Positions 58,617 through 64,000 of a stretch of DNA of 64,000 nt are shown here, piece after piece. This DNA is from Terriglobales bacterium (GTDB lineage Bacteria > Acidobacteriota > Terriglobia > Terriglobales > Acidobacteriaceae): assembly GCA_025936825.1 (NCBI GenBank), contig JAICSO010000008.1, positions 62,001-126,000 on the forward strand, read 5' to 3'. The position numbers and the translations under genes were made by a program. A model generated the notes under the pieces. The model was not told the origin of the DNA. It was given only the letters and a program-made list of their open reading frames with translations, and searched no databases. Position 1 is the stretch's first letter. The number at the start of each line of letters is the position of its first letter.

Positions 58617-61337
58617 TTACTCCAGATCGCGCCAGTTCTTTCCTGCCCCGATTTCCACCAGCAGAGGAACTGAGAGGGGATGCACTTGCTCCATCTGCTC
58701 GCGAACCAGGCTTCGCATGACGTCGAGTTCATCCTCTGGCACTTCGAACACCAACTCATCGTGGACCTGCAGCGTCATGCGCGACTGCAACTCGCGTTCG
58801 CGAATCGCAGCGTCGATCCGGATCATTGCCACCTTGATGAGATCGGCCGCTGTACCTTGTAGCGGAGTGTTCACCGCCGTACGCTCGGCAAATCCGCGCA
58901 GGTTGAAATTCTTGCTGTTAATGTCGGGAATCGGACGCACGCGGCCAAAAAGCGTCTTCACTTTGCCGTCGCGGCGCGTTTCTTCGAGCGTGCGGTCAAT
59001 GAAAGAGCGCACGCCGGCATACTTTTCGAAGTAGGCATCAATGTACTTCTTCGCTTCGGAAGTCTCGATGCCCAAATTCTGCGATAGCCCAAATGGCGAT
59101 AGCCCGTATACGATTCCGAAGTTCACGACCTTTGCCTGGCGCCGATGGTCAGCCGTCACCATCAGTGGAGGAACCCCGAACACCTGCGAGGCCGTGAGGG
59201 TGTGAATATCGTCCCCGCGCCGGAAGGCCTCGACCAGCAACGAATCTTTCGAGTAGTGCGCCAGCAGTCGCAGTTCGATCTGCGAGTAATCGGCCGCCAG
59301 CAGCATGCATCCGGGTGCGGCAGTGAATGCTGCGCGAATCTCGCGACCCAATTCCGTACGAATCGGGATGTTCTGCAGATTAGGATTCGCAGAAGAAAGC
59401 CTGCCGGTTGCCGTTCCCGTTTGATCGAACGTGGTGTGCAGACGCCCGGTGCTGCGGTTCAGCAACGCCGGCAACGCATCCACGTAAGTGGATTTCAGCT
59501 TCGAAAGCTGGCGATACTCGAGCACCAGCTTCGGCGCTTTATGATCGGCGGCAAGCGACTCAAGAACATCGACCGCGGTCGAAATCGTCTTACCCTTGCC
59601 GTACTTCACCGGCTTCGGCAAATTCAGTTTGTTGAACAGCACATCCCCAAGCTGCTTCGGAGAATTGACGTTGAACTCGGAACCACAGCAGTCGTAGATC
59701 TCTTTCGCTTTGGCGTCGATTTCTTTTTCCAGGCGAGCCGACATTTTGTCCAGCGCGTCGCGATCGATTGCAACTCCCGCCTGCTCCATGCGCGTGAGCA
59801 CTGGAACCAGCGGGAGATCGATTTCTTCATATAGCTTCAGCAGGCGTTCGTCTTCGGCCTCTTTTCGGAGAGCAGTTGCGAGGCGCCCGGTCATATCGGC
59901 AGCCTCGGCCAGAGACCCGCTCATCTTGGTGTTGAAGCGGCGCAGCACCACTTCGGCCAGCGAGTGAGATGAGTAAGTCGGATCGAGCAAGTACGAGTAG
60001 AGCATGGTGTCGTGCTGGACGCCTTCGATCTTCATTTCCGCAAGCGCATGAGACGCGGCCTTCCAATCGTGAATCGCCTTCGGAAGGGTCGGATCGCCCA
60101 GCACGGAACTCACCGCGGTCGCCGCGTCTGACCCCATGGCCACGTTGAGCGCAGATCCCGATCCGGCCGAAATTGCCAGAGCGCGCGGCTTATCAACGTC
60201 TTCAAGTTCTGAAGTCATCAGCAGGAGCGCGCCTTGTTCCTGTTGGGTTTCCTCCTCTTCCGCCTTGACTGCTTGCTCGCCCACCTCGATCGCCACCGCC
60301 AGTGCCGCACCTGGCCCCAGTTTGCGCAGTTCCGCCTGTATATCCGCAGCGGATTTCGCCTGTCCGTAATCTCCTGGCCTGCTCTCGACAACCGGCAGCA
60401 GTTCTTTCAATAAAGATGTGAACTCCAACTCGGTGAAGAGACTTCGCAGTGCTTCGATCTCAGGTTTTCCCGGGTGCATCTTGTCGACTTCAAGCTCAAT
60501 ATCCACATCGCACTTGATCGTGACCAGGTCCTTGCTCATCAGGATCTGCTCGCGATTGTTCTGCAGCGACTCGCGGTAGGTCTTGCGCTCCACCTCTGCC
60601 GCGCGATCTAACGCAGCTTCGAGTGACCCGAACCGCTGAATGATCTCAACCGAACCCTTGTCACCAATCCCCGGCGCGCCGGGAATGTTGTCAATCGAGT
60701 CTCCGCGCAACGCCATCACATCGATCACGCGGTTCGGCGGCACTCCGAGAATTTCTTCCACCTTGGCAGCATCGCAGATGAGGTTGTCCTTAGGCGGATT
60801 CAGCACCTGCACGCGGTCGTTGACCAACTGCAGCATGTCCTTGTCGCTCGACACCACGTACACCGGATGCCCCGCGTCGGCTGCTTTCTTCGCCAGCGTT
60901 CCAATCACGTCGTCAGCCTCGTAGCCCGGCATCTCAAGAATCGGAATGCGGTACGCCTCCAGCGCGCGCCGGATGTAGGGAATCTGCTGCGCTAGATCGC
61001 CGGGCATCTCGCTGCGATTGGCCTTGTAATCCTTGAATTGCTGATCGCGAAAAGTAGGCGCAGCGACATCGAACACTGCCGCCAGATAATGCGGCGAGAA
61101 GTCGTCGCGAAGCTTGCGCAGCATGTTTACGAAAACGTAAATCGCTGCGGTTGGGAGTCCCTTGCGCGTAGACATTCCCCTCTGGCGTGCCATCGCGTGA
61201 TAGGCACGGAAGATGAACGACATTGCGTCGATCAGGAAAATGCGATCGGGATCCGGCTTGGGCAATGCGGCCGGTTTGGGCGCAGCCGCAGTGCTGGCCT
61301 GTTCTGGGCTGTTGTCAGGTTTTCGTTTGGGGGGCAA
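58617..61337 (-). CDS. polA: DNA polymerase I
   Basis: 906 residues with a TTG start. The 5'-3' exonuclease domain (about 28-310) has RIFLIDAMSFIFRAYHAM and YEADDVIGTLA. The polymerase domain has motif A (DYSQIELRLLAH), motif B (RRQAKVVNFGIVYGLSPFG) and motif C (VHDELVFEV), all intact. The central 3'-5' exonuclease fold lacks the Asp-x-Glu catalytic pair (it reads AVAIEVGEQ), so proofreading is probably absent, as in Taq. It fills gaps and removes primers in replication and repair. A heptanucleotide array lies upstream. Confidence 0.97.
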   Translation of the reverse strand: MPPKRKPDNSPEQASTAAAPKPAALPKPDPDRIFLIDAMSFIFRAYHAMARQRGMSTRKGLPTAAIYVFVNMLRKLRDDFSPHYLAAVFDVAAPTFRDQQFKDYKANRSEMPGDLAQQIPYIRRALEAYRIPILEMPGYEADDVIGTLAKKAADAGHPVYVVSSDKDMLQLVNDRVQVLNPPKDNLICDAAKVEEILGVPPNRVIDVMALRGDSIDNIPGAPGIGDKGSVEIIQRFGSLEAALDRAAEVERKTYRESLQNNREQILMSKDLVTIKCDVDIELEVDKMHPGKPEIEALRSLFTELEFTSLLKELLPVVESRPGDYGQAKSAADIQAELRKLGPGAALAVAIEVGEQAVKAEEEETQQEQGALLLMTSELEDVDKPRALAISAGSGSALNVAMGSDAATAVSSVLGDPTLPKAIHDWKAASHALAEMKIEGVQHDTMLYSYLLDPTYSSHSLAEVVLRRFNTKMSGSLAEAADMTGRLATALRKEAEDERLLKLYEEIDLPLVPVLTRMEQAGVAIDRDALDKMSARLEKEIDAKAKEIYDCCGSEFNVNSPKQLGDVLFNKLNLPKPVKYGKGKTISTAVDVLESLAADHKAPKLVLEYRQLSKLKSTYVDALPALLNRSTGRLHTTFDQTGTATGRLSSANPNLQNIPIRTELGREIRAAFTAAPGCMLLAADYSQIELRLLAHYSKDSLLVEAFRRGDDIHTLTASQVFGVPPLMVTADHRRQAKVVNFGIVYGLSPFGLSQNLGIETSEAKKYIDAYFEKYAGVRSFIDRTLEETRRDGKVKTLFGRVRPIPDINSKNFNLRGFAERTAVNTPLQGTAADLIKVAMIRIDAAIRERELQSRMTLQVHDELVFEVPEDELDVMRSLVREQMEQVHPLSVPLLVEIGAGKNWRDLE

Positions 61338-61358
61338 GACTCAAGTTTAACAAGGAAG

Positions 61359-61448
61359 CACTCAGCATTCAGCAGTCGGCACTCAGCGCCGAGTGACGGA
61401 AACTGCAACTCTCGTTTTGGCTGAATGCCGAGTGCTGAATGCTGATTG
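61359..61448. repeat. inverted heptanucleotide arrays between polA and cdo
   Basis: The left arm 61359-61386 is CACTCAG, CATTCAG, CAGTCGG, CACTCAG. The right arm 61421-61448 is CTGAATG, CCGAGTG, CTGAATG, CTGATTG. The words match the valS-tsaD array at 14126-14208. The right arm ends 1 bp before the cdo stop codon. Confidence 0.9.
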
Positions 61449-61449
61449 C

Positions 61450-62031
61450 TTACGCCGGCTTCCCAAACATCGTCGTGTAGTGCAGCTTAATGACCCCGCA
61501 CGTCCCCTGTTCCGGAGAGTACACCACGCAAGTATCGAACGGATGAGAGTAGATGTGCAGGCTCACTGCACGTTCTCCGAATTGCGTTGGGTTGACGACG
61601 CGGTGCACGGGATCGGCGGGATCGACGGCGCAGGGATGCGTCGGATTCATTTCCACGGTATTTGTCGGCGTCAGTTTGCAAACCCCGTGTTCCAGATCCT
61701 GTGATGCCAGATGAAAGTTTTCCACCTGCAATCGCCCGATCGGGACCGCCATCCAGCAATTCTGATCGCGATGATTGTGCACCGAGCTGACCTGCCCGAC
61801 TTCCCAGCAGATCGCGATCAGCTCATAAAGACGACTCTTGTCGATGAGGTTCCGCGTGTAATGTTGTCGATCCCAGTTGAGGTACGGCGAAAGTGACTCG
61901 GGAGCAACAATCGTCCGCTGCAGAAACGACAAGATTTCACCCGTGTCAACGAATGCGGCTTCAGGAAACTTGTGGAGTTCGGAAACGAAATCCTGGATTG
62001 AGAGCTGTCGAGGAACAACTTGGGTTGCCAT
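61450..62031 (-). CDS. cysteine dioxygenase
   Basis: 193 residues from the ATG of MATQVVPRQL. It oxidises cysteine to cysteine sulfinate with Fe(II). Iron ligands are H85 and H87 in SSVHNHRDQNC and the later His in DPVHRVV. The substrate Arg is in YTRNLIDKS. Cys92 and Tyr161 (AVSLHIYSHPFDTC) occupy the places of the crosslinked Cys-Tyr pair of mammalian enzymes; most bacterial relatives have Gly at the Cys site. It lies between polA and a MITE-like repeat. Its use in taurine or sulfur metabolism is not shown by neighbours. Confidence 0.93.
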   Translation of the reverse strand: MATQVVPRQLSIQDFVSELHKFPEAAFVDTGEILSFLQRTIVAPESLSPYLNWDRQHYTRNLIDKSRLYELIAICWEVGQVSSVHNHRDQNCWMAVPIGRLQVENFHLASQDLEHGVCKLTPTNTVEMNPTHPCAVDPADPVHRVVNPTQFGERAVSLHIYSHPFDTCVVYSPEQGTCGVIKLHYTTMFGKPA

Positions 62032-62114
62032 ATTATCGAGTCCTCGCAGGTCAGTATATCGTCGCTGCAGCAGATAACTGCGTCTTGCTCCGGCGCGCAG
62101 ACCTTCAAACAGAG

Positions 62115-62228
62115 ATGTCATTCGGAGGAGTGGAGCGCAGCGGAACGACGAGGAACCTGCTTTTCCCGTATGTCCCTGCTGTTGGCGACCAGCAGGTTCC
62201 TCGTCGCTTCCGCGCCTCGGAATGACAT
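62115..62228. mobile_element. MITE-like inverted-repeat element upstream of cdo
   Basis: The ends are ATGTCATTC and GAATGACAT, a perfect 9-bp inverted pair. Inside, CGACGAGGAACCTGCT (62146-62161) pairs perfectly with AGCAGGTTCCTCGTCG (62191-62206). The 114-bp unit has no reading frame of its own. Such TGTCATTC-ended units are widespread in acidobacterial intergenic DNA. No target duplication could be confirmed. The rest of the spacer 62032-62339 shows no gene. Confidence 0.8.
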
Positions 62229-62339
62229 CAGTAGGGTTGAGCGAATAGCCAAAGGAATGCGCAGAGAAGAGGTCGCCAACGGACACTCAGAAGGGGCATA
62301 TGTATCGTCCGCGGCTCACATGGCGAAAAATACATGGCA

Positions 62340-63425
62340 CTATTCCACCAGCATGCAATCCCCGTACGAATAAAACCTATACTTCTCCTCCACCGTATGC
62401 CGATACGCAGCCATCACCTGCTCTTTGCCGCCAAATGCACATACAAGCATCAACAGCGTCGATTGGGGCAAATGAAAATTGGTCAGCATTGCTCCCACCA
62501 CATGAAATTGAAATCCCGGATAGACGAACAGGTCAGCTTCACCACTGCCCGCCTGCACCCGCCCCGTTTCCCGAGCTGCATATTCCAGAGTTCTCACCGT
62601 CGTCGTTCCGATCGCGACAACTCGCCGCCTGTCGTCCAGCGCTCGGTTTATGCTCTCCGCGGCTGAATTTGAAATGTTATAAGTCTCCTGATGGAGCCTA
62701 TGCTCTTCGACTTTTTCCACCCGCACCGGCTGAAACGTCCCCAGGCCGACATGCAACGTGACCTCGGCAGTCCCGATTCCACGCTCGCCCAACCTGGCAA
62801 GAATCTTCGGAGTGAAGTGCAAGCCAGCCGTGGGCGCGGCCACCGATCCCCGTTCTCGTGCATACACCGTCTGATAGCGGTCCCGATCACCGCTCCGGTC
62901 TTCCCGGGCAATGTAAGGAGGCAGAGGCACATGCCCGAGCCGTTCCACTCGCTGGAAGAAGTCTGGAACAGGATCAAACCGGATCCGGCGCTCTCCAAAA
63001 GTTCCCCGGCCCACGACCTCTGCAAGCAATTCGTCGTTCCCGAAGAACAGCTTCTCTCCCACTCCGATCTTGCGACCGGGACGTACCAGGCACTCCCAAT
63101 CGTTGGGGGCCTCTGAAAGCTGCTTTGTGAGTAGGACCTCGACGCGTCCATGCAGAAAATCCCGTGAGGCAGGGTTGTTCGCGCTGAGCGGCTGTGCTCG
63201 GGACCCGCTTCGATGCCCGTAAAGCCTGGCCGGGAACACCTTAGTGTTGTTGAAAACAACCAGATCGCCTTGCTGCAGCAAGTCAGGAAAATCGCGAAAA
63301 CAACGGTCTTCTATTCTGCCATCCTCTCGCGTCATCCGGAGCATGCGCGAGGCCGCTCGATCCTCGAGTGGCTCCTGGGCAATCAGTTCTTCCGGAAGAT
63401 GGTAATCGAACTCTGAAACCAGCAC
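62340..63425 (-). CDS. queA: S-adenosylmethionine:tRNA ribosyltransferase-isomerase
   Basis: 361 residues. It transfers the ribosyl part of SAM to 7-aminomethyl-7-deazaguanine in tRNA, giving epoxyqueuosine at the wobble base. It has the N-terminal [67 protein letters not shown] and [19 protein letters not shown], all family blocks. tgt and queG are not nearby. It is divergent from the class II aldolase gene. Confidence 0.96.
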   Translation of the reverse strand: MLVSEFDYHLPEELIAQEPLEDRAASRMLRMTREDGRIEDRCFRDFPDLLQQGDLVVFNNTKVFPARLYGHRSGSRAQPLSANNPASRDFLHGRVEVLLTKQLSEAPNDWECLVRPGRKIGVGEKLFFGNDELLAEVVGRGTFGERRIRFDPVPDFFQRVERLGHVPLPPYIAREDRSGDRDRYQTVYARERGSVAAPTAGLHFTPKILARLGERGIGTAEVTLHVGLGTFQPVRVEKVEEHRLHQETYNISNSAAESINRALDDRRRVVAIGTTTVRTLEYAARETGRVQAGSGEADLFVYPGFQFHVVGAMLTNFHLPQSTLLMLVCAFGGKEQVMAAYRHTVEEKYRFYSYGDCMLVE

Positions 63426-63521
63426 GCCTCGACTGTATCAGTTCTGTAATTTCGATTTTCTTATGAAACTATGCATTGTTTCCTGTGCATCAGTGAGGTA
63501 ACATTCGGGCTGCTCGGGGAA

Positions 63522-64000
63522 ATGGCTACAGAACACCACCTACGGCGTGAAATCATACGCTGCGGCGCACTCCTGCACACTAGCGGGTTTATAGCGGCGA
63601 CGGACGGCAACCTCTCCGTCCGTCTGGACGACAAGCGCGTCCTCGTCACCCCCACCGGCATGTCTAAAGGAATGATGAAGACCTCCGACCTCGTCATCGT
63701 GGACATGGAAGGCCGCAAACTGAAGGGCCGTCGTGAGGTAACCAGCGAGATCGGTATGCACCTGCTGATTTACCGTATGCGCCCGGACGTCAACGCTGTG
63801 GTGCATGCGCACCCACGTACCGCCACTGGGTTCGCTGCTGCGGGAATCGCGCTCAATCAGCCGCTAGTCTGCGAAGTCGTGATTGGACTTGGCCAGATTC
63901 CGTTGGCGCCATATGGCACTCCGGGCACCCCGGAGTTGGCCGAGACCCTGAAGCCATTGATCCCGGACTTCGACGCCATCTTGATGGCGAACCATGGTGT
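63522..64000 (+). CDS. class II aldolase/adducin family protein, partial
   Basis: The frame opens at the ATG 63522 and runs off the window after 159 codons. It starts MATEHHLRREIIRCGALLHT, then TDGNLSVRLDD, and VTPTGMSKGMM, and continues with the zinc motif VVHAHPRTATG, then MANHGV with a further ligand. This is the fuculose-phosphate/ribulose-phosphate 4-epimerase type domain. The substrate cannot be read from the sequence. The GGGGA just before the ATG is a very close ribosome binding site. Confidence 0.9.
   Translation, partial: MATEHHLRREIIRCGALLHTSGFIAATDGNLSVRLDDKRVLVTPTGMSKGMMKTSDLVIVDMEGRKLKGRREVTSEIGMHLLIYRMRPDVNAVVHAHPRTATGFAAAGIALNQPLVCEVVIGLGQIPLAPYGTPGTPELAETLKPLIPDFDAILMANHG

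Noticed and set aside
62032-62286. N-terminal extension of cysteine dioxygenase
   Set aside because: The extra codons translate the MITE-like repeat; the ATG at 62031 starts the conserved protein.

Overview
The window looks like a chromosomal segment of an Acidobacteriota genome, probably class Terriglobia (Koribacter-like). The support is a VWFA-related secreted protein of the acidobacterial type, an AroD-AroE fusion, a TonB/Oar-like domain built into an alpha-2-macroglobulin, DUF2007-type small proteins, a PEP-CTERM protein, and paired ECF sigma factor and Ser/Thr kinase genes. Most genes are ordinary single-copy housekeeping genes. I see no phage, no complete insertion sequence, no rRNA or tRNA gene and no CRISPR array.

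Layout. 0-7.3 kb: a DUF2007 protein facing comEC, then rlmD, a conserved hypothetical, coaX and birA on the minus strand. 7.4-10.2 kb: a PEP-CTERM protein and a GH44 lipoprotein. 10.3-15.5 kb: nadC, valS and tsaD on the minus strand, heavily invaded by small palindromic repeats, some of them in frame inside the proteins. 15.7-16.03 kb: a candidate structured RNA with its own promoter and terminator. 16-23 kb: a DUF2007-like protein, a NUDIX hydrolase, a ligD-type DNA ligase, a rhodanese, a CPBP protease, a GT-C-like membrane protein and two paralogous secreted proteins. 23-31.8 kb: a VWA protein, an M1 peptidase, gyrA and a VapBC45-like toxin-antitoxin pair. 31.8-39.6 kb: a MauG-like cytochrome, then a minus-strand run of secreted protein, beta-propeller lactonase, GAF/PAS sensor, ECF sigma factor and Ser/Thr kinase. 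39.8-43 kb: a Tat-exported ferritin-like protein next to tatA, then mscL, an ICMT-like protein and a secreted protein. 43-50.3 kb: aroDE, GH31, DUF3788, a membrane protein, a decayed exported-protein gene, DinB and a half-length AI-2E permease. 50.4-64 kb: a 1771-residue alpha-2-macroglobulin, a small coiled protein, GH5 cellulase, a small membrane protein, polA, cysteine dioxygenase, queA and a partial class II aldolase.

The strongest unexplained signal is the repeat landscape. At least eight intergenic loci hold runs of 7-bp tandem words. The word is nearly uniform within a locus and differs between most loci, and at five loci an inverted run follows, so the pair could form a long hairpin. 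One run supplies the stop codon of birA, and several abut start codons that have no Shine-Dalgarno sequence. Separate palindromic families (REP/REPIN-like, GC-rich hairpins, a 9-bp-period repeat) sit between genes and also in frame inside valS (twice), tsaD and the ligD linker, giving essential enzymes extra peptide segments.

Other points of interest are the structured RNA near 15.75-16.03 kb, the alpha-2-macroglobulin carrying an Oar-like N-terminal module, a cysteine dioxygenase with the Cys-Tyr cofactor pair usually seen in animals, and a GyrA whose quinolone-determining region reads Asn-Leu instead of Asp-Ser. All calls come from reading the sequence; no database search was run.
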